A stretch of 43,521 nt of DNA, from NCBI RefSeq assembly GCF_030757795.1, contig NZ_JAUQWH010000071.1:1-43521 (forward strand), read 5' to 3'. Source of the DNA: Actinoplanes oryzae. Lineage in GTDB: Bacteria; Actinomycetota; Actinomycetes; Mycobacteriales; Micromonosporaceae. Shown here one piece after another: positions 20,447-28,350 of the stretch. The notes beneath the pieces were generated by a model. The model was not told the DNA's origin. It searched no databases and saw only the letters and a list, made by a program, of their open reading frames with translations. Position 1 is the first letter of the stretch, and every line of letters starts with the position of its first letter. The position numbers were made by a program, and so were the translations under genes.

Positions 20447-21847
20447 TCAGCGTCGCAGTGTTCGGCTTTCGTGCAACGCCCGGCCTCCGCGCACTGCTGC
20501 GGCGAGCAGGACGGCCAGCACCGGGAGCCAGGCGACACGCCAAGCCAGCCAGCTGTCGTCGCCGGGCGTGCCGATCATCCCGGGCAGGCCGAGCGGGCCC
20601 GAGGCGCCCGCGGCCAGGAGCAGCACGGATTGATGACCGAGGTAGACGGGGAGGGCGGCCCGGTTGAGCGCCGTCACCCAGCGTCGTGGCCGGCGGGCCG
20701 GCGAGCGCAGCAGCAGGAAGATGCCGACTTGCGCAACTGCCAGGGCGACGGCGGCCAGCGACGGCGGATCCAGGTTGGAACGCCCCGCCCCGGGGACACC
20801 GACGGCGCTGACCGGATAGCCGCCCACGGTGACGAGCGCGATCAGACTCGCCGAACCGGCCACGGCCAGCAGGACGGCGTGTCGGCGCTTGGCCAGGCGG
20901 CCCCGAGCCACGGCGACGCCCAGGCACCACGGGACTGCCCAGGCGGCGACCACGGCGAGGTGACCGATCGAGGCCGGCAGGGCGGCGGCGAGCACGGCGA
21001 TCGTCGAGCCGTTGTCGCCATCGCCCGCCGGCGACATGCAGTCGAGCGCGGCGACGGCAGCGATCGCCACGGCGACTCCGGCGAAGAGCCATGGAATCTT
21101 GAGACGCCGGAGGGCGGGCGTGAGGAGCAGCAGCACGAAGTACGGGAGCAAGAACCACAGCGGACCCACCGCCAGCTTGCCCGCCGTGTGCAGGGTCACG
21201 CCGGAAACTCCCGCGGCCGCACCGAGGAACAGCGCGACGGCCCACGAGGCGAGGAACAACACCACGGCTTTGCAGGTACGTCCGGCGGCGCCCGCTCTGG
21301 TCGCGGTCGTGACGGTGCGTGCACGGCGGGGCCGAACGGCGAAGACCTGTCCCGTCGCCCTGGTGGGAGCCGTTGTGCTGCCTGCCCGAGTGGCCGCGAA
21401 GCCGCCCGCGAAGAAGAACAGGCCCAGCGTCTGAAGAACCCAGCTGACCGGCGCCGCCCCGGGCAGAACGGTGAGCGGACTCGTGGTGTGCAGGCCGTCC
21501 GGATGCATGACAAGTCCCGTGACGAGCCAGTGCCCGAGCACCACACCGACGATCGCCACCGCCCGTACGGTGTCGATGCTGCGATCACGACCGCCCGCCC
21601 CGGCGTCGGATGCCGGACGTGGCGCCGTGGCAGCGGACGAGTGCGGCGCCACGCCGGCCGCGGAGCTTGATCCGGCATCGGAGGCGGACGGGCGGCCGGG
21701 TTGGCGGTTCATGAAGCGGCTGAGTCGGCGGTTCATGAGGACAGGCCCGCGGTTCATGAGGAGGAGGCGTCGGCCGTTAGTGAGGACAGGCCGGAGGTCC
21801 ATGAGGAGGACGGGTCGGCGGTTCATGAGGACGGGTCGGCGGTTCAT
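20447..21847 (-). CDS. Membrane acyltransferase-3 family protein
   Basis: 466 residues if started at ATG 21847, which overlaps the stop of the hydrolase gene (ATGA). Residues 1-53 are repeat-encoded MNRRPVL-like heptads containing several alternative Met starts; 54-85 are low-complexity Ala/Ser. The conserved body begins at DRSIDTVRAVAIVGVVLGHW with the R95-x10-H106 pair typical of acyltransferase-3 proteins. About ten hydrophobic spans follow (LGLFFFAGGFAA; GPLWFLLPYFVLLLLTPALR; AALPVYLGHQSVLLLAA). Such enzymes O-acylate sugars or envelope glycans; the acceptor is unknown. Paired with a secreted alpha/beta hydrolase, which could remove or process such groups (inference). The real start may be an internal Met near residue 46. 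Confidence 0.82.
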   Translation of the reverse strand: MNRRPVLMNRRPVLLMDLRPVLTNGRRLLLMNRGPVLMNRRLSRFMNRQPGRPSASDAGSSSAAGVAPHSSAATAPRPASDAGAGGRDRSIDTVRAVAIVGVVLGHWLVTGLVMHPDGLHTTSPLTVLPGAAPVSWVLQTLGLFFFAGGFAATRAGSTTAPTRATGQVFAVRPRRARTVTTATRAGAAGRTCKAVVLFLASWAVALFLGAAAGVSGVTLHTAGKLAVGPLWFLLPYFVLLLLTPALRRLKIPWLFAGVAVAIAAVAALDCMSPAGDGDNGSTIAVLAAALPASIGHLAVVAAWAVPWCLGVAVARGRLAKRRHAVLLAVAGSASLIALVTVGGYPVSAVGVPGAGRSNLDPPSLAAVALAVAQVGIFLLLRSPARRPRRWVTALNRAALPVYLGHQSVLLLAAGASGPLGLPGMIGTPGDDSWLAWRVAWLPVLAVLLAAAVRGGRALHESRTLRR

Positions 21848-21850
21848 GAG
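21705..21850. repeat. Seven 20-27-bp repeats across the hydrolase/acyltransferase junction
   Basis: Units of the form GGTTCATGAGGACGGGTCGGC recur seven times with length variation. Each provides a potential ATG (CAT on the plus strand) for the acyltransferase. The outermost copy contains both the hydrolase stop and the acyltransferase start. Confidence 0.85.
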
Positions 21851-23001
21851 GCGGCCGGGGCGGGGACACGCCCGACGACGATGTCCGCCACCGCCGCGAG
21901 TGTCGGGCTTCCGGGGGCGAGGTAGCCGTCGTGACCGCGTACGCCGGTGGTGGGAAGCGGGACCGCCCCGAAAGCCGGCGCGGACGGACGGCGGCCGTGG
22001 CCCAGGTGGCCGAGGCGAAGTTGCGGAATGCGCCGGATCCAGTCGTCGGCCGCCAGGGCCGACCACACCCGGACGCCACCCAGCTCCGTCGCGCGCCGGA
22101 CGCCCATCCCCGGCGCGCCGAGCGCCACGATGTCGTGCACCCGGGCGAGCCGGCAGGCGGCCAGCCCCGCGACCAGCGCGCCGTAGCTGTGCCCGATCAT
22201 GGTGACCGCCGCGCCACGCGGGAGCGAACGGACGAAATCGCTCAGCGCGTCGGCCCCGGCCCGCGCGCGAAGATCGCGGGCCGCCTCGAGATCCAGCCCC
22301 GCGGGCGGGTCGTACCCGAGCCACGCCACCACAGCCACGCGCGCCCGCGGATCCGCGCGGTGGGTCGCGGCAAGGACAGCCCGAGCCTGTACGGCCGGAG
22401 CCCGCCCCGCCACGCCCCCGAGCCCCCGGTCGAAGTCGGCGAGCCGCGTGCTCACCCCCGGCACCAGAACCGCGATCCGCTCCGCATCCTCAAGATCGCC
22501 GACCACCTCGACGGCCCGCCCGGTCCCGCCCCCGTCGAACGCCAGGAACCGCCGCCCCGCCCGCACCCACGACGAGTACGGCTCCCCGGCAGCAACCATC
22601 GCCGCCCCCACCCGATCCGAACCGCCCGCCGACAATCCGAAGCCGCTCCAAGCGTCGGCTGCAGCGGCGGCAGTCGAGGTCTTATTGACGAGAGCTGCAG
22701 CGATGGTCGGCAAGGCCTTGCCGGCGAAGGCGTCGGGTGCGGCGGCGGGCGAAAGGGCGTCGTCCAAAGCGCCGGATGCAACGAGGGTGGGCGAGGTGGT
22801 GGCGTCGAAGGTGCCGGGTACGGCGGGGGCGGGCGAGGTGGTGTCGTCGGAGGCGCCGGGTGCGGCGGGGGCGGGCGAGGTGGTGTCGAGGGCGGTTTCG
22901 CCCGGGCGTCGGCAGGGTGGGGACGGATGCGGTGGCGGCGGCGCCGTGGCGGACGCGGTCAGCAGGACGGTCGACAGCAGCAGGATCGAGGTGGGTCGCA
23001 T
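21844..23001 (-). CDS. Secreted alpha/beta hydrolase (DUF1023-like)
   Basis: 385 residues. N-terminal signal peptide (MRPTSILLLSTVLLTASATA), a repetitive Ser/Thr/Pro/Asp linker to about 110 (TTSPAPAVPG-type units), then the hydrolase: AVVAWLGYDPPAGLDLEAA and the nucleophile elbow IGHSYGALVAG with S272, as in the DUF1023 family. Candidate acid and base are in AADDWIRRIP and RGHDGYLAP. Substrate unknown; relatives are annotated only as alpha/beta hydrolases. First gene of a coupled pair with the acyltransferase. The repeat-encoded linker parallels those of several neighbours. Confidence 0.85.
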   Translation of the reverse strand: MRPTSILLLSTVLLTASATAPPPPHPSPPCRRPGETALDTTSPAPAAPGASDDTTSPAPAVPGTFDATTSPTLVASGALDDALSPAAAPDAFAGKALPTIAAALVNKTSTAAAAADAWSGFGLSAGGSDRVGAAMVAAGEPYSSWVRAGRRFLAFDGGGTGRAVEVVGDLEDAERIAVLVPGVSTRLADFDRGLGGVAGRAPAVQARAVLAATHRADPRARVAVVAWLGYDPPAGLDLEAARDLRARAGADALSDFVRSLPRGAAVTMIGHSYGALVAGLAACRLARVHDIVALGAPGMGVRRATELGGVRVWSALAADDWIRRIPQLRLGHLGHGRRPSAPAFGAVPLPTTGVRGHDGYLAPGSPTLAAVADIVVGRVPAPAAS

Positions 23002-23202
23002 GCCGGGCAGCGTCCGGTGCAGGCGGCCCTCGCCGAATCACGCCGGAGCGCCGACTTCCGGCTGCTCCCGCAGTAGGCCCCCGCCCGTACCGCCGAGCGA
23101 CGCGGGCGCTGGATGCCTCTCGCCGCCGCGGGGTGCTCGCCCTCAATGGGGGCGTGCGTGGCACAGCGGGACCTGGCCCGGCGGGGGCGGTCACGTGGGC
23201 GC

Positions 23203-23862
23203 TCAGGCGCGGGTGGTGACCAGGCCGGTCTCGTAGGCGAGGACGACGGCCTGGGCGCGGTCGCGGAGGGCGAGTTTGGTCAGGATGCGGGAGACATGGG
23301 TCTTGACCGTCTGCTCTGCCACGACGAGGGCGGCGGCGATCTCCTGGTTGGACATGCCGCGGGCGATGAGGCGCAGGACGTCGGTCTCGCGCGGGGTGAG
23401 GGCGTTGAGGACGGTCGGGTGCGGACGGTCCATGCGCGGGAGGGCCGCGAACTCCGAGATGAGGCGGCGGGTGACCGACGGGGCCAGCAGGCCGTCGCCG
23501 GCGGCCACGACGTGGACGGCGTGGACGAGGTCGGCGGCCGGGGCATCCTTGAGGAGGAAGCCGCTCGCGCCGGCGCGGAGGGCCGCGAAGACGTAGTCGT
23601 CGAGGTCGAACGTGGTGAGGATCAGGATCCGCGGGGACTCCCGGGAGGCGGCGACGATGCGGCGAGTGGCCTCGATGCCGTCCATGACCGGCATGCGAAC
23701 GTCCATCAGCACCACGTCGGGCGCCAGCCGCCGGGTCTCCGAGACGGCTTGCTTCCCGTCGGCCGCGTCGCCCACGACGAGAAGATCGGGCTGCGCGGCC
23801 AGCAACGCCCCGAAGCCTTGGCGCACCATGGCCTGATCATCGGCGATCAGCAGCTTGATCAC
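23203..23862 (-). CDS. NarL/LuxR-family response regulator
   Basis: 219 residues. Receiver domain with acidic pocket D8/D9 and phosphoacceptor D54 (VVLMDVRMPVMDG) and Lys in GFLLKDAP. C-terminal LuxR HTH: LTPRETDVLRLIARGMSNQE and AEQTVKTHVSRILTKLALRD. GTG start at 23862 overlaps the stop of the kinase gene (GTGA), so kinase and regulator are translated together. Likely regulates its own operon through the direct repeat at 25533-25568 and perhaps an envelope or transport target (inference). About 200 bases separate it from the hydrolase start. Confidence 0.95.
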   Translation of the reverse strand: MIKLLIADDQAMVRQGFGALLAAQPDLLVVGDAADGKQAVSETRRLAPDVVLMDVRMPVMDGIEATRRIVAASRESPRILILTTFDLDDYVFAALRAGASGFLLKDAPAADLVHAVHVVAAGDGLLAPSVTRRLISEFAALPRMDRPHPTVLNALTPRETDVLRLIARGMSNQEIAAALVVAEQTVKTHVSRILTKLALRDRAQAVVLAYETGLVTTRA

Positions 23863-25490
23863 GTGGCCTCCCCGGACCGGGCCGATCCTTCCACGAACGA
23901 CTCCGCCGCCCCCGGTGCCTCCGCGGGCCGAGGCGCCGGGCCGGCTCGCACGCCGCCGTCCGGCCCGGACCTCAACGGGAGCCGGGCCGCCACCAGATAA
24001 CCGCCGTCCGGCTGCCGCCCGGCGTCGAGGGTGCCGCCCAGCGCCAGCGCACGCTCCCGCATGCCGTCCAGCCCGTGGCCGCCCTGCGACACCCCGGAGC
24101 CCGGTGGGGGCAGGTGAAGGTCAGTTTTCGGCTGGTGATCTGGCGGTGGACCGGGGTCCTGGTGCGCTGGGTGGGGGGCAGTTGTCGGCTGGTGGCCTGG
24201 CGATGGACTGGAGTCCTGGTGCGCTGGGCGGCGGGCAGCTGGCGGCTGGTGATCTGGCGGTGGACCGGGCTCCTGATGCGCTGGGCGGCGCGCATTTGTC
24301 GGCTGGTGACCTGGTGGTGGAACGGCGTCGTGGTGAGCTGAGGGGTGGTCAGCTGGGTGCCCGGATGGCGCCGGGTCGACGAGTGAGTGCGCGGGGAGGC
24401 GCGGGTGCGGGGGTGTCCCGGCGGACGGGACCGGGGCGGGGCCGTTGCAGATCTCCAGGAGCAGCGCCGCCGTGGTCGTGCGGATCGAGACGGTGGTGGG
24501 GCTGCCGGGTGCGTGGCGGGCCGCGTTGGCGAGGGCTTCCTGGACGATCCTGTACGCGGCGAGGCCCGTCGCCGCGGACACGTGTGACGGCGGGGGACCG
24601 GACTGCGGGCACGTCACGGGCATGCCGGCCCGGGCGGCGTTGGCGATCAGGGCCGGGACGTCGGCGAGCGTCGGCTGGGGAGTGAGTGGCGCCCGGTCCG
24701 GCTCGGCGCGCAGCACGCCGAGGAGGCGGCGCATCTCCGTCAGGGCCTCGCGAGCGGCGGCGGCGATGTCCTGGAACTCTGCCCGCGCCGGGTCGGGCAC
24801 GCCGGGCACACGATAGGGCGCGGTCTCCGCCTGCACGGCGATCATCGACATGTGATGGGCGACCACGTCGTGCATCTCCCGGGCGATGCGGGTGCGCTCC
24901 TCCAGGACGGCGCGGCGGTCCTGCTCCCGCTCGGTCAGGCGGGTCTGCTCGTCCAGCTGCGCCTGGGCCCGGCGGCGGCGGGACAGCAGGTCGCCCGTGA
25001 GCGCGAGGGCGACGAGGAGCACCACGACGCCCCAGGCATTGGCGCGCGGAGCGAAGACGAACACGGGCACGATGCTGAGGGCCGTCGCCCAGGCGATGAA
25101 GGCGGTGCTCTCCCGCATCGTCAGGAGCGTGAAGACCGTCAGGAAGGCCAGGATCTGCACGGGGGTCCACGGCCACGACTCCTCCGGCGTGACGCGCGCG
25201 ACGCCGACGAAGAGCAACGGCCACGCCAGCCGCCACGCCGTCAGGCGCAGCCCCGCCGCGGAGAGCACGATCGGCAGCATCACGCCGATCGACAGGAGCG
25301 CGGCGGGCCACGGCTTGATGCCGCGCGTGTCCATCAGGTAGGTCCCGTTGGCCAGCCCCAGGCTCACCAGCGCCAGCAGGCCGAGCGGTGTCCCGTACAG
25401 CCGGAGAGCAGGCGGGAGCCGCAGCCCGGCCGGCGGATGCCGACGGTCGGGACCGGCGACGAGCCGGCGCAGGGCTTGGAGGGCTTCCAT
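23859..25490 (-). CDS. DesK-like sensor histidine kinase with a repetitive insert in the ATP domain
   Basis: 543 residues. About five N-terminal transmembrane helices with almost no external loop (residues 30-165), like DesK-type sensors of membrane state. The HisKA_3 box is RTRIAREMHDVVAHHMSMIA with H207. The ATPase N-box is EALANAARHAPGS near 320; the G-box GHGLDGMRERALALGG is near 470. Between them, at about 353-467, sits a His/Pro/Gln insert including 19-residue repeats (HQPTTAPHPAHQDPGPPPD type) where normal family members have only a short ATP lid. The frame is intact and both ATP-binding boxes are present. Start ATG 25490; a longer frame upstream would run through the promoter. Confidence 0.9.
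   Translation of the reverse strand: MEALQALRRLVAGPDRRHPPAGLRLPPALRLYGTPLGLLALVSLGLANGTYLMDTRGIKPWPAALLSIGVMLPIVLSAAGLRLTAWRLAWPLLFVGVARVTPEESWPWTPVQILAFLTVFTLLTMRESTAFIAWATALSIVPVFVFAPRANAWGVVVLLVALALTGDLLSRRRRAQAQLDEQTRLTEREQDRRAVLEERTRIAREMHDVVAHHMSMIAVQAETAPYRVPGVPDPARAEFQDIAAAAREALTEMRRLLGVLRAEPDRAPLTPQPTLADVPALIANAARAGMPVTCPQSGPPPSHVSAATGLAAYRIVQEALANAARHAPGSPTTVSIRTTTAALLLEICNGPAPVPSAGTPPHPRLPAHSLVDPAPSGHPADHPSAHHDAVPPPGHQPTNARRPAHQEPGPPPDHQPPAARRPAHQDSSPSPGHQPTTAPHPAHQDPGPPPDHQPKTDLHLPPPGSGVSQGGHGLDGMRERALALGGTLDAGRQPDGGYLVAARLPLRSGPDGGVRAGPAPRPAEAPGAAESFVEGSARSGEAT
24129..24352. repeat. 57-bp tandem repeats inside the kinase gene
   Basis: CGGCTGGTG recurs at 24129, 24186, 24243 and 24300, exactly 57 bases apart, giving nearly four units of 19 codons. 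Units are diverged but keep the period, so the reading frame of the kinase is preserved. Confidence 0.95.
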
Positions 25491-25532
25491 GTCCGGGAGG
25501 CTACGACGGTGGCGGCGTTCCGTCGCCCCTCC

Positions 25533-25568
25533 TTGGTAGGGGGTGACCACCTTCTTTGGTAGGGGGTG
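25533..25568. promoter_or_regulatory. Direct repeat upstream of the two-component operon
   Basis: TTGGTAGGGGGTG at 25533-25545 and again at 25556-25568 (period 23, two helical turns), 43-78 bases before the kinase start. Two same-face copies suggest binding by the cognate LuxR-type regulator, i.e. autoregulation. Confidence 0.5.
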
Positions 25569-25783
25569 GCCGTCCCGTCGCAGGCAGCGGCCGGGAAAAT
25601 CGGGAGCGCAGGTCAGCATGGCGAACGTCTCGTCGAGCCGGTTCGCTCTTACTCGCCGGTACGGCCTAGTCTGCTGCCATCCCGTCGAGCCGGGCCGGTC
25701 GTGCACCGGGCCGGGGGCGGGTGCACGAGGCAGCGCGCCGGCCCACCGGCGTGAGCAGCAGCTACTAGTGAAGGAGCACCGCG

Positions 25784-26488
25784 TTGGCCCGCACCGTCCT
25801 GGTGACCGGAGGAAACCGTGGCATCGGCCTGGCCATCGCCCAGGCGTTCGCCAAGCAGGGTGACCGGGTGGCGGTCACCCACCGTGGCAGCGGCGCACCG
25901 GAGGGTCTCTTCGGCGTCGAGTGCGACATCACCGACCCGGCCGCCGTCGACGCGGCGTTCACCACGGTCGAGAAGGAGCTCGGTCCGGTCGAGGTGCTGG
26001 TCGCCAACGCCGGGATCACCGACGACACGCTGCTGCTGCGCATGTCGGAGGAGCAGTTCACCCGGGTGCTCGACACCAACCTGACCGGGTCCTTCCGGGT
26101 CGCGAAGCGCGCCAGCTCCAAGATGCTGCGCGCCAAGTGGGGCCGGATCATCTTCATCTCCTCGGTCGTCGGGCTCTACGGCGGCCCCGGCCAGGTGAAC
26201 TACGCGGCGAGCAAGGCCGGCCTGGTCGGCATGGCCCGCTCGATCACCCGTGAGCTGGGCAGCCGTAACATCACCGCCAACGTGGTCGCCCCGGGCTTCA
26301 TCGCCACCGAGATGACCGACGTGCTGTCCGACGCCCGCAAGGAGGAGATCCTCAAGGCGATCCCCGCCGGGCGGCTCGCGACGCCGGACGAGGTCGCTCA
26401 GGCGGTCACCTTCATCGCCGGTGACAGCGCGGCCTACATCTCGGGCGCGGTGATCCCGGTCGACGGCGGCCTCGGCATGGGCCACTGA
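25784..26488 (+). CDS. fabG: 3-oxoacyl-ACP reductase FabG (MabA-like)
   Basis: 234 residues. NADPH-dependent reduction of 3-oxoacyl-ACP in fatty-acid elongation (FAS II). TGGNRGIG cofactor loop at residues 8-15, NAG at 75-77, catalytic N99, S127, Y140 and K144 (NYAASKAG). Closely resembles mycobacterial MabA/FabG1 (THRGSGAPEGLFGVECDITD; C-terminal ISGAVIPVDGGLGMGH). Start is TTG 25784, chosen because AAGGAG lies seven bases upstream and the family begins there. Followed by fabI after a 435-base repeat-rich gap, whereas in mycobacteria the two genes are almost adjacent. Confidence 0.96.
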   Translation: MARTVLVTGGNRGIGLAIAQAFAKQGDRVAVTHRGSGAPEGLFGVECDITDPAAVDAAFTTVEKELGPVEVLVANAGITDDTLLLRMSEEQFTRVLDTNLTGSFRVAKRASSKMLRAKWGRIIFISSVVGLYGGPGQVNYAASKAGLVGMARSITRELGSRNITANVVAPGFIATEMTDVLSDARKEEILKAIPAGRLATPDEVAQAVTFIAGDSAAYISGAVIPVDGGLGMGH

Positions 26489-26923
26489 CCTCCGGCGTCG
26501 TCCCGTCCGGCGGTCCGAGCGTGGGCCGCTGACCGGTGGCGTCGCCGGTTGCGCGGCCTGAACGAGGGCGTTGCCAGGTGCGGTGGCCTGATGGTGGGTC
26601 GTTGACCGGGGGCGTTGCGGGCGCGGCTCGGGCGAGGGGTGGGCCGCCGGCGGGGTGTCGCTGAGTGCGGCGGCGCGGGCGAGGGTTTTGCCGGGCGCGG
26701 CGGCTGGGCGGGGTCATCGACCGCCGGGGCGCTGAGCACGGCGGTGGGGAATGAGACTGCGGTTGCGGTTCACGCAGCGGCCGTGGTGAGCACGGCGGGC
26801 CGTGGAGCCGCGGCCGTGGAGACGGTGGCAAGGAAACACGACGCGGATCGCACCGCGCAGAACCATCCGGCGGCGGGCATCGACAGGCGCGCGCCATCGA
26901 CGAGTGACAACACAGGAGATTTC
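26489..26923. repeat. Spacer between fabG and fabI with degenerate copies of the fabG 3' end
   Basis: No gene seen. The last codons and stop of fabG (TGGGCCACTGACCTCCGGCG, from 26478) recur in degenerate form at 26522 (TGGGCCGCTGACCGGTGGCG) and 26595 (TGGGTCGTTGACCGGGGGCG), with shorter GCGGCCTGA-type echoes between. From about 26740 the sequence becomes unique. The fabI ribosome binding site ACAGGAGA lies just before 26924. Confidence 0.65.
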
Positions 26924-27691
26924 GTGTCTGGACTGCTGGCCGGCAAGCGGCTGCTCATCACCGGCATCATCACCGACCAGTCGATCGCGTTCTCGGCGGC
27001 GAAGCTGGCCCAGGAGAACGGCGCGACGGTCGTGCTGACCGGCTTCGGCCGGCTGTCGCTGGTCGAGCGCATCGCGAAGCGGCTGCCGGAGCCCGCGCCG
27101 GTGATCGAGCTGGACGTCACCGACCCCGAGCACCTGGCCGCCCTCGAGGGCAAGGTCCGCGAGCACGTCGACGGGCTCGACGGCGTGGTGCACTCCATCG
27201 CGTTCGGGCCGCAGAGCGTGCTCGGCGGCGAGTTCCTCAACGCCGGCTGGGCCGACGTGGCGAAGGCGCTCGAGGTGTCGACCTTCTCCTACAAGGCGCT
27301 CGCCACGGCCTGCCTGCCGCTGATGGGCGGGGGCGGCAGCATCGTCGGCCTGACGTTCGACGCGACGAAGGCCTGGCCGGTCTACGACTGGATGGGCGTC
27401 GCCAAGGCGGGCCTCGAGTCGGCGTCCCGCTACCTCGCGCTGCACCTGGGTAAGCACGGCGTGCGCAGCAACCTGGTGTCGGCCGGACCGCTGCGCACGA
27501 TGGCGGCCAAGTCGATCCCGGGCTTCGAGCAGTTCGAGGAGGCGTGGCAGGACCGGGCGCCGCTCGGCTGGGATCTCACCGACCAGGAGCCGGCGGGCCG
27601 GGCGATCTGCGCGCTGCTGTCGGACTGGTTCCCGGCCACGACCGGCGAGATCGTGCACGTCGACGGCGGCTACCACGCGCTCGGCGCCTGA
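26924..27691 (+). CDS. fabI: Enoyl-ACP reductase FabI (InhA orthologue)
   Basis: 255 residues from GTG 26924 (AGGAGA upstream). NADH-dependent reduction of trans-2-enoyl-ACP, last step of each FAS II cycle, and the family targeted by isoniazid and triclosan. NADH loop GIITDQSIAF (residues 14-23), S91 in VVHSIAFGPQS, catalytic Y154 and K161 (YDWMGVAKAG), each offset by 3-4 from InhA. The tail APLGWDLTDQEPAGRAICAL and LSDWFPATTGEIVHVDGG matches InhA. Shares an operon-like setting with fabG. The stop codon lies inside the first unit of a 13-bp tandem repeat; a terminator hairpin follows. Confidence 0.97.
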   Translation: MSGLLAGKRLLITGIITDQSIAFSAAKLAQENGATVVLTGFGRLSLVERIAKRLPEPAPVIELDVTDPEHLAALEGKVREHVDGLDGVVHSIAFGPQSVLGGEFLNAGWADVAKALEVSTFSYKALATACLPLMGGGGSIVGLTFDATKAWPVYDWMGVAKAGLESASRYLALHLGKHGVRSNLVSAGPLRTMAAKSIPGFEQFEEAWQDRAPLGWDLTDQEPAGRAICALLSDWFPATTGEIVHVDGGYHALGA

Positions 27692-27737
27692 GCGAGCTGC
27701 TTGAGCGAGCTGCCTGAGCGAGCCGCCTGATTGAGCC
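27686..27737. repeat. Four 13-bp tandem repeats starting at the fabI stop codon
   Basis: GCCTGAGCGAGCT at 27686, then three close copies at 27699, 27712 and 27725. The TGA in the first unit is the fabI stop; every unit repeats a TGA in the same place. Confidence 0.95.
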
Positions 27738-27783
27738 GGCCAAGCGAGACGGCTGAACGGGCGGAGCAGAGAGCGACCAAGGC

Positions 27784-27813
27784 GAGGGGTCGTGCGGACG
27801 CGCGGCCCCTTTG
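27784..27813 (+). terminator. Probable terminator of fabI
   Basis: Stem AGGGGTC (27784-27790)/GGCCCCT (27803-27809), one G-U pair, 12-base loop, followed by TTTGT. Located about 95 bases after fabI. Confidence 0.6.
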
Positions 27814-28267
27814 TCATGCACGAACGAAAGAGCCTAGCCTCCTAGGAAGCCATACGCGGAGTGACTCTGCGCGTATTGGAAAGCGGAGCGACGCTGTGCG
27901 CGCCAGGGAAGCGGAGCGACGCTGCACTCGCTGGGAGAACCGCACGCGAGCTGGCTCGTGCTGAGAAGCCAACATGCGTAGCTGCGCACGCGCGGAGCGA
28001 CGTCGCGTACGTGTCAAGGAGCCACGCGCGGTGCGACGGTGCGTATGGGAAGGAAGCCCGGTGCCGGCTTGGCGATTCGCTGGGCTTGGGCGGTGTCATC
28101 TCGCCTGGGAGCAACGGAAAGGGGCTTGATGCAGGGCTGCCATGGCGGGAATTCGATGCGGTGCCGCGTGATCTTGTGCGGAGGGGAGGATCGGCCGAAC
28201 GGGAGGGAAGGAAAGATCCGACCGTGCGGCAGGTACTGAACGAACGGCCCAGGGCCACAACGGCACC
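27814..28267. repeat. Spacer with degenerate hairpin-forming repeats
   Basis: No gene seen. From about 27845 to 28085 there are roughly seven degenerate 28-45-bp units around GGAGCGACGCTG and AAGCGGAGCGACG cores, several self-complementary (for example ATACGCG ... CGCGTAT at 27853-27877). From about 28086 the sequence is unique upstream region of the surface-protein gene, purine-rich at 28180-28215. Confidence 0.55.
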
Positions 28268-28307
28268 CCCGATAGCGGGAAAAGTCTGACTTGTGACCCG
28301 TATCGGG
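28268..28307. promoter_or_regulatory. Inverted repeat upstream of the surface-protein gene
   Basis: CCCGATAGCGGG (28268-28279) and CCCGTATCGGG (28297-28307) are complementary apart from one bulged base, with a 17-base AT-richer loop. Could be a hairpin in a leader RNA or a dyad operator. Confidence 0.4.
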
Positions 28308-28310
28308 AAA

Positions 28311-28324
28311 CGAAAGATCTTTCG
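28311..28324. promoter_or_regulatory. Perfect 14-bp palindrome, candidate operator
   Basis: CGAAAGATCTTTCG is fully self-complementary and AT-rich in a very GC-rich setting, 27 bases before the first possible start of the surface-protein gene. Position fits a promoter-overlapping operator. A related GGAAAGATCC occurs about 100 bases upstream. Confidence 0.45.
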
Positions 28325-28350
28325 CATTCCGCGGGCTTACCGTTCGCCTC

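Noticed and set aside
24075..24341. Tryptophan-rich, membrane-like repeat ORF on the plus strand
   Set aside because: Generated by the 57-bp repeats in the kinase gene; the minus frame is part of an otherwise intact kinase.
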